Shown: positions 11,352 to 20,583 of the stretch, one piece after another
Numbering within the stretch: the stretch's first letter is position 1
How the letters are laid out: each line of letters opens with the position of its first letter
NCBI GenBank assembly: GCA_020725025.1
Contig: DYFV01000042.1
Coordinates: forward strand, 1-44,874
Source of the DNA: Azoarcus sp.
GTDB lineage: Bacteria > Pseudomonadota > Gammaproteobacteria > Burkholderiales > Rhodocyclaceae
Reading direction: 5' to 3'
Length of the DNA stretch: 44,874 nt
Notes under the pieces: generated by a model
The model's input: the letters and a program-made list of their open reading frames with translations, nothing else
Databases searched by the model: none
What the model was told of the DNA's origin: nothing
Program-made: the position numbers and the translations under genes

Positions 11352-12722
11352 ATGGCCGACCTTTTCGACGACCTTGAGCCGCCTCGGGTGCCGCTCGCCG
11401 AGCGCATGCGCCCGGCGAGCCTGGACGAGGTGGCCGGCCAGCGCCACCTGCTGGGGCCGGGCAAGCCGCTCGCGCTCGCCTTCGCCTCCGGCAAGCTTCA
11501 CTCCATGATCCTGTGGGGGCCGCCGGGGGTGGGCAAGACCACGCTCGCACGCCTCATGGCGAAGGCGTTCGACGCCGAATTCATCGCGCTCTCGGCGGTG
11601 TTCTCCGGCGTGAAGGACATCCGCGAGGCGGTGGCCCAGGCGCAGGCGGCCAAGGCGCGCGGGCGCCACACCATCCTCTTCGTGGACGAGGTGCACCGCT
11701 TCAACAAGGCCCAGCAGGACGCTTTCCTGCCCTACGTGGAGCAGGGCCTGGTGACCTTCATCGGCGCGACCACCGAGAACCCTTCCTTCGAAGTGAACTC
11801 GGCGCTGCTCTCTCGCGCGGCGGTGTACGTGCTGGAGCCCCTCGACGAGGCGGCCATGGGCGGCCTCTTCGACCGCGCCCACGCGCTGGCCTGCCCGCAG
11901 CTCGCCTTCGAGCCCGCCGCGCGGGAGCGGCTCATCGGTTTCGCGGACGGCGACGCCCGGCGCCTGATGAACCTCGTCGAGCAGGTGCAGGTCGCCGCCG
12001 AGACGGCCAGGACGAATCCGGTGACGCCGGCCTTCATCGACGAGGCGCTGTCGGCCAAGCTGCGCCGTTTCGACAAGGGTGGCGAGGCCTTCTACGACCA
12101 GATCTCCGCCCTGCACAAGTCGATCCGTGGCTCCGACCCGGATGCGGCGCTGTACTGGATGTGCCGCATGCTCGACGGCGGCGCCGACGCCCTCTACCTC
12201 GGCCGACGCCTGGTGCGCATGGCGGTGGAGGATATCGGGCTGGCCGATCCTCGTGCCCTCGACATGACGCTTTCCGCCTGCCAGGCCTACGAGCGCCTGG
12301 GGTCGCCGGAGGGCGAACTCGCGCTCGCGCAGGCGGCGGTGTTCCTCGCCTGCGCGGCCAAGTCCAACGCGGTCTATCTCGCCTACAACGCGGCGCGCAA
12401 GTTCGTGGGCGAGGACGGCTCCCGCCCGGTGCCGTTGCACCTGCGCAATGCGCCGACCCGGCTCATGAAGGAGCTCAACTACGGCAAGGCCTACCGCTAC
12501 GCCCACGACGAGCCCGAGGCCTATGCCGCGGGGGAGAACTACTTTCCCGAAGGCGTAGCCCGGCCGCGATGGTATCGCCCCACGCCCTACGGCATGGAGG
12601 CGAAGATCACCGCCAAGCTCGAGCACCTGCGCGAACTCGACGCCCAAGCCGCCCGGAGGGCGGCCAAGGACGAGGAAGCGGGTCGGATGCGGGTCAGTGG
12701 GGCAGCGGGTGATCCGCCATGA
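11352..12722 (+). CDS. rarA: Replication-associated recombination protein A (MgsA/RarA AAA+ ATPase)
   Basis: This 456-residue AAA+ protein, related to clamp loaders and eukaryotic WRNIP1, acts at stalled replication forks. Walker A is GPPGVGKTT at residues 56-64 and Walker B is ILFVDEVHRFNKAQQDAFLP; sensor 1 is FIGATTENPSFEVNSALLSR. The C-terminal tetramerisation region is recognised by SIRGSDPDAALYWMCRML and VAVEDIGLADP-like sequence. ATG 11352 was chosen because MADLFDDLEPPRVPLAERMRP is the normal N-terminus; the open frame upstream is inside lolA. The last 29 bases overlap, tail to tail, the small gene on the minus strand. Confidence 0.95.
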   Translation: MADLFDDLEPPRVPLAERMRPASLDEVAGQRHLLGPGKPLALAFASGKLHSMILWGPPGVGKTTLARLMAKAFDAEFIALSAVFSGVKDIREAVAQAQAAKARGRHTILFVDEVHRFNKAQQDAFLPYVEQGLVTFIGATTENPSFEVNSALLSRAAVYVLEPLDEAAMGGLFDRAHALACPQLAFEPAARERLIGFADGDARRLMNLVEQVQVAAETARTNPVTPAFIDEALSAKLRRFDKGGEAFYDQISALHKSIRGSDPDAALYWMCRMLDGGADALYLGRRLVRMAVEDIGLADPRALDMTLSACQAYERLGSPEGELALAQAAVFLACAAKSNAVYLAYNAARKFVGEDGSRPVPLHLRNAPTRLMKELNYGKAYRYAHDEPEAYAAGENYFPEGVARPRWYRPTPYGMEAKITAKLEHLRELDAQAARRAAKDEEAGRMRVSGAAGDPP

Positions 12723-12957
12723 AGCGGGCGCACAGCCCCTTGGCGCGCTCGGCCTTCTCGAACTCGCCACGCTGAGTGGCGCGCTCGATCAGCTCGCGCA
12801 TGTAATTGGTCAGGAGCAGCACACCCTCCGGGGTCTGGACCAGCCCGCAGGCCAGCTGCGCGGCGGCCACGTCGGGAATGCCTTCGTGTTCGGCAATGAG
12901 CTCGATCTCGTCGTCCGTGAGATCGCAGTAGTCCAGGCAGTCTCTGATCGACAGCAT
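12694..12957 (-). CDS. Small conserved protein of unknown function (87 residues)
   Basis: The product starts MLSIRDCLDYCDLTDDEIELI and is predicted to be all-helical and acidic, with two cysteines spaced CLDYC and a C-terminal stretch rich in Arg/Glu (RELIERATQRGEFEKAERA). Similar small proteins occur in other proteobacteria without an assigned role. ATG 12957 is preceded by AGGAGA at a good distance, which decides the start against an in-frame start at 13056. Its 3' end overlaps the rarA 3' end by 29 bases in convergent orientation. It is divergent from serS. Confidence 0.75.
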   Translation of the reverse strand: MLSIRDCLDYCDLTDDEIELIAEHEGIPDVAAAQLACGLVQTPEGVLLLTNYMRELIERATQRGEFEKAERAKGLCARFMADHPLPH

Positions 12958-13077
12958 GCGGGTCTCCTCTCGTGCGCGTCGGCCGTCTGTCGCGGCTTCG
13001 GTCGGTGTGTCTTCACAGCTTAAGGCAGGACAGGCCGAAAGCAAGTGAATTCCCACACATGAAAGTGTTGCAAATGA

Positions 13078-14512
<1,435 letters not shown>

Positions 14513-14520
14513 GACGGGCA

Positions 14521-14551
14521 GGTTCCGCCCCCTTATGGGGTAACCGGAACC
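14521..14551. terminator. Hairpin between convergent serS and mltF
   Basis: GGTTCCG at 14521-14527 pairs with CGGAACC at 14545-14551, and an inner C-run pairs with GGGG. It fills nearly all of the 43-base gap between the two stop codons. There is no clear T-run, so it is a terminator-like or mRNA-end-protecting hairpin. Confidence 0.5.
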
Positions 14552-14555
14552 CTCG

Positions 14556-15935
14556 TCATTCCCTGCCGCCCGCCAGCCGAGGCTCCAGAGGCGGAACGTA
14601 GGGTGCCTCGAGCCGCAGCAGGATGCCGTAGTAGTTGCGCACGTTCTCGGTCATGATCACCGCCTCGCCGCCGCGGGCCCGGCCGGCCTTGAGGCGCGCC
14701 GCGTATTCGGGGCGTGCGAGCAGCGGCAGCACCTTCTTCATCTCCCACCAGTCGGTGTTGTCGCGCCCCATCCGCGCCGCGATCTGGCGTGCTCCGTTCA
14801 TGTGTCCCGGCCCCAGGTTGTACGCCGCGATGGCGAGCCAGGAGCGGTCGGGCTCGGCGATGTCGTCGGGCAGGTTGTCCCGCAGCATCGCGTAATAGCG
14901 TGCCCCGCCCAGGATGCTCTCGCGCGGGTCGAGCCGATCGGTCACCCCCAGGCGGTCGGCCGTCTCGGCGGTGAGCATCATCATGCCCCGCACGCCGGTG
15001 GGGGAGGTGGCCTGGGGATCCCACTGCGACTCCTGGTAGGCGAGGGCGGCCAGGAAGCGCCAGTCCACACCGGTCCGTGCCTGCGCCTCCTGGAAATGCT
15101 TGCGATAGCGCGGCAGGCGCTCGCGCATGCGGGAGAGGAAACCGTTCACGTCGGCATCGGAGAGGCGCCGCACGTGGGTGAAGTAGCGGTCGGCCAGCCG
15201 CGCGATGAGGCTGCCTTCGCGCGCCTCCTCGAGGAAGGCCGCCACTTCCTCGCCCAGTCCGCCGTCGCCTTCGCGCGGCAGCGCCCAGGCGATCGAGGAG
15301 CTGATCGGGAGATCCCAGGCCACCGTGAGCGCCGGGTAGGTCTGGACGGCGAGGCCGAAATGGGCCCGGTCGGTCGCCACGAGGTCGAGCTGACCTGCCG
15401 CCAGCCGCGCCAGCATGGCGCTGTCGTTGGCCCGCGCCGGGTGATGCAGGTTCAGCGCGGGCAGGCGTTTGCGCATGCGCTCCAGCGCCTCGGCCGGCAC
15501 GGTCCCGCGGCGCACGCTCACGGTACGTCGCGCCAGGTCGGCCTCGGTTTCGATCTCGGGCGACTCGGCACGCCCCACCAGCACGTAGTCCACGTCGCGC
15601 AGCGGCGGCGACCAGTGCAGCGGCAGGCGCTCGTTGCGCGCGAGCCCGGCCGCCGCGAGGTGCACCTCGCCGCCGAGCACCGCATCGAGCGCGCGTGGCA
15701 CATCCGGATAGACGATGAAGCGCACCGGTACGCCGAGGCGCTTGCCGAGCTCCAGTAACAGGTCGTGCTCGAAGCCCGAGCTGCTTCCGTCCTCGCTGCG
15801 CCGCCAGGAAATGATGTCTTCCCGCGTCGCTACCCGCAGCTCGCCGAGCGTGCGGTAGTCCGCGATGCGAGAGGTCTCGACGGGGCCGCAACCGGCAAGC
15901 GAGAGCAGGGCTATCAAGCACAGCAGGGCGCGCAA
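14556..15935 (-). CDS. mltF: Membrane-bound lytic murein transglycosylase F
   Basis: MltF cleaves peptidoglycan glycan strands at the outer-membrane inner face. The protein has a lipoprotein signal (ALLCLIALLSLAGC), an SBP_bac_3-like regulatory domain (starting LGELRVATREDIISW) and a C-terminal SLT domain with the catalytic Glu in LAALAYQESQWDPQATSPTG and the later NLGPGHMNGARQIA. The codon chosen here is TTG at 15935, because GGAG lies about 10 bases upstream and the signal peptide then starts directly. An in-frame TTG at 16055 would add 40 residues that look non-coding. The resulting length of 459 residues fits the family. Confidence 0.88.
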   Translation of the reverse strand: MRALLCLIALLSLAGCGPVETSRIADYRTLGELRVATREDIISWRRSEDGSSSGFEHDLLLELGKRLGVPVRFIVYPDVPRALDAVLGGEVHLAAAGLARNERLPLHWSPPLRDVDYVLVGRAESPEIETEADLARRTVSVRRGTVPAEALERMRKRLPALNLHHPARANDSAMLARLAAGQLDLVATDRAHFGLAVQTYPALTVAWDLPISSSIAWALPREGDGGLGEEVAAFLEEAREGSLIARLADRYFTHVRRLSDADVNGFLSRMRERLPRYRKHFQEAQARTGVDWRFLAALAYQESQWDPQATSPTGVRGMMMLTAETADRLGVTDRLDPRESILGGARYYAMLRDNLPDDIAEPDRSWLAIAAYNLGPGHMNGARQIAARMGRDNTDWWEMKKVLPLLARPEYAARLKAGRARGGEAVIMTENVRNYYGILLRLEAPYVPPLEPRLAGGRE

Positions 15936-16092
15936 GCAGAGGACTCCGTAGGGGTACCCGTCCGGATTCTGCGCGAGCCGGGCGAGGAGGGCAATCGGGA
16001 GGCCGACGTCCGTAGGCGTCGGCAGGCACGGGCGGTGGCAATGTGCACTGCACAATGGTATATTAGAGATCGCTTAAATAACGGAGCCCCCA

Positions 16093-16458
16093 ATGTCCGG
16101 CAAGTCCTTCGCCCAGATCACCAAAGACGTCTCCCACGCCCTCGAAACCCTGCGCGCCGAGGTCCCCGACACCATGCAGGGTTTCGGCGCCATGGCCAAG
16201 GCGGCACTCCAGGAGGGCGCCATCTCGGCCCTGAACAAGGAGCTTATCGCGCTCGCCATCGGCGTCGCCTCGCGCTGCGACGCATGCATCGGCTTCCACG
16301 TGAAGGCCCTGATCCGGCTCGGCGTGACCCGCGAGCAGCTCATGGAGACCCTCGCCATCTGCACCTACATGGGCGGCGGCCCCACCCTGATGTACGCCGC
16401 GGAAGCGGTGCGCGCCTACGAGGAACTGCTGCCCCGCACCGCGCGCGCGGCGGCCTGA
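16093..16458 (+). CDS. Carboxymuconolactone decarboxylase/AhpD-family protein
   Basis: The 121-residue all-helical protein belongs to the CMD/AhpD family. The signature CDACIGFHV places Cys62, Cys65 and His69 as the CxxCxxxH thiol pair used by alkylhydroperoxidase-type members, so a peroxidase or disulfide-relay role is more likely than decarboxylation of an aromatic intermediate. The Gly-rich stretch YMGGGPTLMYAAEAVRAYEEL is also typical. A TATATT hexamer at 16059-16064 may be its -10 element. It stands alone between the divergent mltF and the tRNA gene, and is 20 kb from the aromatic genes. Confidence 0.85.
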   Translation: MSGKSFAQITKDVSHALETLRAEVPDTMQGFGAMAKAALQEGAISALNKELIALAIGVASRCDACIGFHVKALIRLGVTREQLMETLAICTYMGGGPTLMYAAEAVRAYEELLPRTARAAA

Positions 16459-16466
16459 AACAGCCA

Positions 16467-16495
16467 TTGTCGAGCGCCCGGCTTGTACGTATAAT
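16467..16495 (+). promoter_or_regulatory. Sigma-70-type promoter of the tRNA-Ser gene
   Basis: TTGTCG at 16467-16472 and a perfect TATAAT at 16490-16495 are separated by exactly 17 bases. Transcription would start near 16502, about 29 bases before the mature tRNA. Confidence 0.75.
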
Positions 16496-16530
16496 GCGCC
16501 CTCCCGCGAGGCTCCGGCCCCACGGGATGC

Positions 16531-16620
<90 letters not shown>

Positions 16621-16633
16621 CGGATACATGAAG

Positions 16634-16660
16634 AAAGCGGCCTTCGGGCCGCTTTTTTCT
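16634..16660 (+). terminator. Rho-independent terminator after tRNA-Ser
   Basis: AAAGCGGCC and GGCCGCTTT form a nine-base-pair stem around a TTCG tetraloop, followed by a T-rich run. It begins 14 bases after the tRNA. It also lies just beyond the stop of the convergent MarR-type gene and could serve both. Confidence 0.9.
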
Positions 16661-16667
16661 TTTGCGC

Positions 16668-17171
16668 CTACCGAGGGGCGTCCGGGTCGACCGCGGGCAG
16701 GTCCACTGTGGGAATCGCCTCCGGATCGCGGGCGAGCACTTCGTCGAGGGTGTCGTACAAGCGGGCGAGCAGTGCCTCCCCCAGGCGTTCCTCCACCCGC
16801 GCGTACTGCGCGTCGATCAGGGGACCGATGCGCGCGACGATGCCGAGGCTTCGCGGCGTGAGCCGCACCAGTACCCGCCGCTGGTCCTCCGGCATGCGCC
16901 GGCGTTCCACGAGGCCGAGTTCCTCCATGCGCGCAAGTACGCCGGTGAGGCTGGGAGAGAGGATCTGCGCCGCTTCGCAGATCTGGCGCGGCTCCATCTC
17001 CGGCTGATCGGCGAGGGTTCGCATCACCCGCCACTGCTGCTCGGTCAGCCCGAAGTGCGTGATGATCGGACGGAAGCCGGCGAGCACCGCTTCGCGGACC
17101 TTGAGGAGCAGCAGGGGCAGGTTGCGATGGGCAATCGGCGCAGTGCCGGGTTTCTTGCCGGTGTCGGACAT
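16668..17171 (-). CDS. MarR-family regulator, HpaR-like
   Basis: The 167-residue winged-helix protein resembles HpaR, the repressor of homoprotocatechuate catabolism: RNLPLLLLKVREAVLAGFRP, LTEQQWRVMRTLADQPEMEP, and the recognition region ILSPSLTGVLARMEELGL followed by the wing RRRMPEDQRRVLVRLT. MarR proteins are dimers that leave DNA when they bind small aromatic acids. No hpa gene is adjacent, so the target is not known from context. ATG 17171 was chosen because the conserved part starts about 15 residues in and the family is short. It is transcribed in the same direction as the NAD(P)-binding protein gene upstream, with about 80 bases between. Confidence 0.85.
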   Translation of the reverse strand: MSDTGKKPGTAPIAHRNLPLLLLKVREAVLAGFRPIITHFGLTEQQWRVMRTLADQPEMEPRQICEAAQILSPSLTGVLARMEELGLVERRRMPEDQRRVLVRLTPRSLGIVARIGPLIDAQYARVEERLGEALLARLYDTLDEVLARDPEAIPTVDLPAVDPDAPR

Positions 17172-17251
17172 GAGCGCGCGGGACGTTTCGGTCGGCCCGC
17201 ATTCTAGCGCGGCTATCGCTACGATGTTAGCGATAGCCGCGCCTTCACCGC

Positions 17252-17890
17252 TCAGTACCCGACCGTGAAGCGCCTGCAACGGTGCTGCGGATTCTCCGCC
17301 TCGTCGAGCATCGCCACCGCATAGTCCTCTACCGAGATGCGGCTGTGGCCCTCGCCGTCGACCAGCAACCGGTCGGCGCCGAGCCGGAACTGGCCGGTAC
17401 GCTCGCCCGGCGCGATGTGGGCCGAGGGGCTCAGCATGGTCCAGTCGAGCCCGGTCTCGGCGCGCAGGATGCCGAGTGCGTCGCGGGCGCCTTCGGCCGA
17501 GCCCTTCCACTCGGCCGGGAAGTCCGGCGAATCCACCACCTGCTTGCCGGGTGCGACCTCGAGGCTGCCCGCGCCGCCCACCACCAGGAGACGCGGCACC
17601 TTCGCCGCTTTCACCGCCGCGATGATGGAGCGGATCCCCTTTACGTAGTAGCTGCGCACGTCTGCCTGGGCGTGGCCGCTGAAGGCGGTAATGACGACGT
17701 CGTGGCCGGAGGCTGCCTGCGCGAGCGCGGCCGTGTCGAGCACGTCGACCTTCACCACACCGAGGCCGGGGGCCTCCTCCAGCTTGGATGGATTGGAAAC
17801 GAGGGCAGTAACGGTGTGGCCGCGCGCGAGCGCTTCCTTGCGCAGACCAGAACCGATGAAGCCGCTGGCGCCGATGAGTGCGATTTTCAT
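17252..17890 (-). CDS. NAD(P)-binding atypical short-chain dehydrogenase (COG2910 type)
   Basis: The 212-residue product has a Rossmann start MKIALIGASGFIGSGLRKEA with the GxxGxxG nucleotide motif and lacks the YxxxK pair of classical short-chain dehydrogenases. It ends with HSRISVEDYAVAMLDEAENP, typical of NmrA/YwnB-like proteins that sense or use NAD(P)H. ATG 17890 is preceded by GGAG and decides the start against an upstream in-frame codon. It is divergent from a LysR gene with 107 bases between starts, a layout in which the LysR protein commonly controls the partner. Confidence 0.85.
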   Translation of the reverse strand: MKIALIGASGFIGSGLRKEALARGHTVTALVSNPSKLEEAPGLGVVKVDVLDTAALAQAASGHDVVITAFSGHAQADVRSYYVKGIRSIIAAVKAAKVPRLLVVGGAGSLEVAPGKQVVDSPDFPAEWKGSAEGARDALGILRAETGLDWTMLSPSAHIAPGERTGQFRLGADRLLVDGEGHSRISVEDYAVAMLDEAENPQHRCRRFTVGY

Positions 17891-17997
17891 GAGGATTCTC
17901 CGTTGAAGTGGCAGGCGGATTGTTGCGCGCGGCATTGCATGGATAAACGGCGATAGTCAGAATTCACTGTTATCGAAATCAAGACAGTTGGGGTGTC

Positions 17998-18906
17998 ATG
18001 GCGAGCGCTGTGGCGGGGGACTTGAACGACCTCGCGATCTTTACCGCGGTGGTGGAAGCCGGCGGCTTCACGGCTGCGGCCGAGCGCCTGGGGCTGACCA
18101 AGGCGAAGGTTAGTGTCGCCGTGCGCCGCCTGGAGACCGCCCTGGGCGTGAGCCTCCTCACTCGCACCACACGCCGGGTCGTGCCCACCGAGGCCGGACG
18201 CCGGCTGCAGGCCCGGTGCGCGCCCTTGCTCGCCGGCATGGCGGATGCGATGGAGCAGGTGAGCGGCGAGCACGCCGCGATCGGCGGCACCCTCAAGATC
18301 GCCGCACCCATCGACCACACCGTGCAGCGGCTCGCCACCCTGGTGGCGGAGTTCGGCCGGCTGCATCCGCGCCTGCGCATCAATCTGTGCGCGAGCGACC
18401 ACATTCTCGACATGGTGGCCGAGGGCGTGGATCTCTCGATCCGCGTCGGCTGGCTGCGCGACTCTACCCAGCGGGCGGTCAGGCTGGGCGAGTTCGAGCA
18501 ATGGGTCGTGGCGGCGCCGTCGTATCTGCGCGCGCACGGCATGCCTCAGACACCGCAGGATCTCGTGGGGCACGAGTGGATCGCGCTGTCGCTGCTGCCG
18601 GCGCCCCTCACCTGGACCTTCACCGCGGCCGGAAGCGGGACGGCGGAGACGGTGCGGCTCGCCTCGCGCCTGCATACCGACTCGCCCGCCGCGCTGCGGG
18701 CGCTGCTGGAGGCGGGGGCAGGGGTGTCGGTGATGGAGACGCTGGGCATCGGGGACGCCGTCGCTCGGGGCCGCCTGCAGCGCCTGCTGCCGGGCTGGAC
18801 GCTGCCCCGCGGCGGGGTCTACGCCGTCACGCCGCCGGGGCGTCATCCATCCGCCAGCGTGCGCGCCTTTCTAGCCTTCTATCGGGAACGGCTCGGCCTG
18901 GCCTGA
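17998..18906 (+). CDS. LysR-family transcriptional regulator
   Basis: The 302-residue regulator has the N-terminal winged helix (DLAIFTAVVEAGGFTAAAERLGLT, then KAKVSVAVRRLETALGVSLL) and a type-2 periplasmic-binding-like effector domain (GGTLKIAAPIDHTVQRLATL onward). It is close in type to the DsdC/AaeR-like LysR group that controls neighbouring oxidoreductases. The divergent promoter region 17891-17997 is AT-richer than its surroundings and contains GAATTCACTGTTATCGAAATC, a plausible place for its T-N11-A type site, but no single operator stands out. Confidence 0.9.
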   Translation: MASAVAGDLNDLAIFTAVVEAGGFTAAAERLGLTKAKVSVAVRRLETALGVSLLTRTTRRVVPTEAGRRLQARCAPLLAGMADAMEQVSGEHAAIGGTLKIAAPIDHTVQRLATLVAEFGRLHPRLRINLCASDHILDMVAEGVDLSIRVGWLRDSTQRAVRLGEFEQWVVAAPSYLRAHGMPQTPQDLVGHEWIALSLLPAPLTWTFTAAGSGTAETVRLASRLHTDSPAALRALLEAGAGVSVMETLGIGDAVARGRLQRLLPGWTLPRGGVYAVTPPGRHPSASVRAFLAFYRERLGLA

Positions 18907-18965
18907 GAGCCGGGCGCCGCTCTTCCCGGCTGGAGCCGCGAAGAGCGGGCGGTGGAAAGCGGGGT

Positions 18966-19394
18966 CTATTTGCAGCCGACCCGGGCCATGGAGATGCCTA
19001 CCTGCTGGATCGAGCCGTAGCGGCGAAGGTATTCGCGCTGGACGCCGTAGGCCTCCCGTTCCATTTCGATGGCCGCTTCGCAGCCGGGCTTCTCGCTGTA
19101 AGCGGCGCCGCGGGCGGGCATGCCCCCGTTGCGGGCGGTACCCTGCAGGTAATGCACCATTTCGTGCACCACGACCGAAGCGGCCAGCAGGCTCGTCTCC
19201 GGGTCCATGTTCTCGTCGACGTAGACCTCGCGGCCCCCCGCGTACCAGCCGTAAACGCGGCATTCCTTGCCGCCGCAAGCGTTTTCCACGAAGAAGGAAT
19301 GGGGCTTGGCGACCACGATAGGGGGCTCGGCAGGTGCAGGCAGGCCTGAAAGACTCACGGCCCAGGATAGGAGCGCTGCGTAGAGGGGACTCAT
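18966..19394 (-). CDS. Secreted HExxH-motif protein (putative zinc metallopeptidase-like, DUF6647 type)
   Basis: The 142-residue product has a signal peptide (MSPLYAALLSWAVSLSGLPA) and a mature domain with the zinc-type motif HEMVHYLQ at about residues 85-92. Four cysteines (CGGKEC, GCE and the C-terminal GCK) could form disulfides. The second zinc ligand region may be EREAYGVQREYLRRYG. ATG 19394 follows a strong GGAGGT site at eight bases, which decides the start. The family has no established substrate. It lies between a LysR gene and the decayed region and appears intact. Confidence 0.75.
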   Translation of the reverse strand: MSPLYAALLSWAVSLSGLPAPAEPPIVVAKPHSFFVENACGGKECRVYGWYAGGREVYVDENMDPETSLLAASVVVHEMVHYLQGTARNGGMPARGAAYSEKPGCEAAIEMEREAYGVQREYLRRYGSIQQVGISMARVGCK

Positions 19395-19590
19395 TGCCCG
19401 GACCTCCATAGGAATGGCAGGACTCCGGCCCTGCACGTGGATTGCTCGGTCGGCAGCCGAGAGGGTCTGCCTGCCTACATGGCAGCAAGGGGTGTGCCCG
19501 TTTCGCGGCGGTGCTCCGCCCGGGCGGAAATCCCCGGCTGGGTGGTCCGGGACCCGGCACGGTTCGTCGTGCGAGCCGCGCCTGCCACAC

Positions 19591-20082
19591 TCAAGGCACG
19601 GTAGCGCCCGATGCCTGGGCCGCGGCCAGACGTTCGCCCACCGTGGCCACCGCATCACGGTGGGCTGGGGGAAGATGGCTCGACAGCACCATCTCGGGGG
19701 CGTCGAAGTAGGGCGGTTGCCACGCAGGAGCTCCCGGCCGCCGATCCCCACCTTCGATCCGGCTTCCACGAGGCGCACGCGGGACGGGTCGAAACCCATC
19801 GGGCGGAGCTTGCCCATGCCGAGGAAGCTGGTGAGGATGGTCGCCTGCGGCGCCCGCTCGAGGATCGCGGCGAGGTTTCCGATGGGGGCCGCGTCCATGT
19901 GGCTCAGCCAGATCCGCCGCAGCTCCGTCGGGTCGATCTCGCGAGAGAGGGCGTCGACGAAGGCCCCGCCGAGCGCGCCGAGGCCGGTGTCCACCAGCAT
20001 CGGCTCGCGGCCCCTCAACAGCGGCGCGTTGACCGCCAGCGCCCCCGATCCCGGGCACCGGCAGGAAGGCGGGCAGCAGCGT
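19591..20082 (-). pseudogene. Remnant of a metallo-beta-lactamase-fold hydrolase gene
   Basis: Conserved pieces are spread over two frames. LLPAFLPVPGIG is in one frame, NAPLLRGREPMLVDTGLG through IWLSHMDAAPIGNLAAILE to ILTSFLGMGKLRPMGFDPSR are in a second, and QPPYFDAPEMVLSSHLPPAH is back in the first. The first shift falls at a run of five G/C at about 20042-20046 and the second at about 19720-19730. The metal-binding HxDADH of this family reads HMDAAP here, so Asp and His ligands are replaced. FDAPE is joined directly to LSSHLPPA, which normally lie roughly 70-100 residues apart, so there is also an internal deletion. The gene cannot make a working enzyme. Confidence 0.7.
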
Positions 20083-20567
20083 CCGGCGGCTGACCGTGTA
20101 CCGCCATTTCCCGGACGACACTGCGGTGTTCCGGGCCTGCACCGCGCACTCGCTGTCGCTCCATCCGCTGCCGGACCCGGCCCGCTGGGCGGAAGCGGAT
20201 GTGGACGGCGTCCTACCGCGACGTGGCCGACGTTCCCGCGCTTCAGGAGCCTATGGCGCAGGGGCGCGCCTTCATGCGTGCCGTCGGCGACGACCTGGGG
20301 GCGGGCTTCGCTTCGGCAGCCGACGGCGATGCGGTTTCGGCCACGGTGCCCCACGCGTTGGCTTTCTCGACCTGGCCTTCGCTCGAGGCCGAAGGCCTGG
20401 CGCCGGAGCGGATCGTCGACACCTTGCTGGGCTGGGTGCGCGGGGTGGAACGCGACGCGTCCGACAGCACCGTTCCCGGTGGGGATGGCGGACGCCCCCA
20501 TCTGCGGACGTCGTGTCGCCTGTCCGGCGGACGAGATGGCCGCCGGGGAGATCTGTTAAGATCTTAG
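20063..20567 (+). pseudogene. Remnant of a TetR-family regulator gene
   Basis: The first piece reads RRLTVYRHFPDDTAVFRAC and AHSLSLHPLPDPARWAEA, the second half of a TetR helix-turn-helix and the start of the ligand domain. The next piece, SYRDVADVPALQEPMAQG through LGAGFASAADGDAVSATV to IVDTLLGWVRGVE, is in another frame. The N-terminal helices and about 30 residues between the pieces are missing, and the frame changes near 20198. Its 5' end overlaps the 5' end of the metallo-beta-lactamase remnant on the other strand, so both may once have been a divergent regulator-target pair brought together by deletion. Confidence 0.65.
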
Positions 20568-20583
20568 CGAATAGCGCCGGCCC

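Noticed and set aside
16093..16458. The CMD-family protein as part of the aromatic pathway
   Set aside because: The CxxCxxxH thiol motif points to an AhpD-type redox protein. It is 10 kb from the island, and 4,5-cleavage does not use carboxymuconolactone.
19395..20583. An insertion sequence or mobile element as the cause of the decayed region
   Set aside because: No transposase fragment, terminal inverted repeats or target duplications could be seen. Point frameshifts and deletions explain the remnants.
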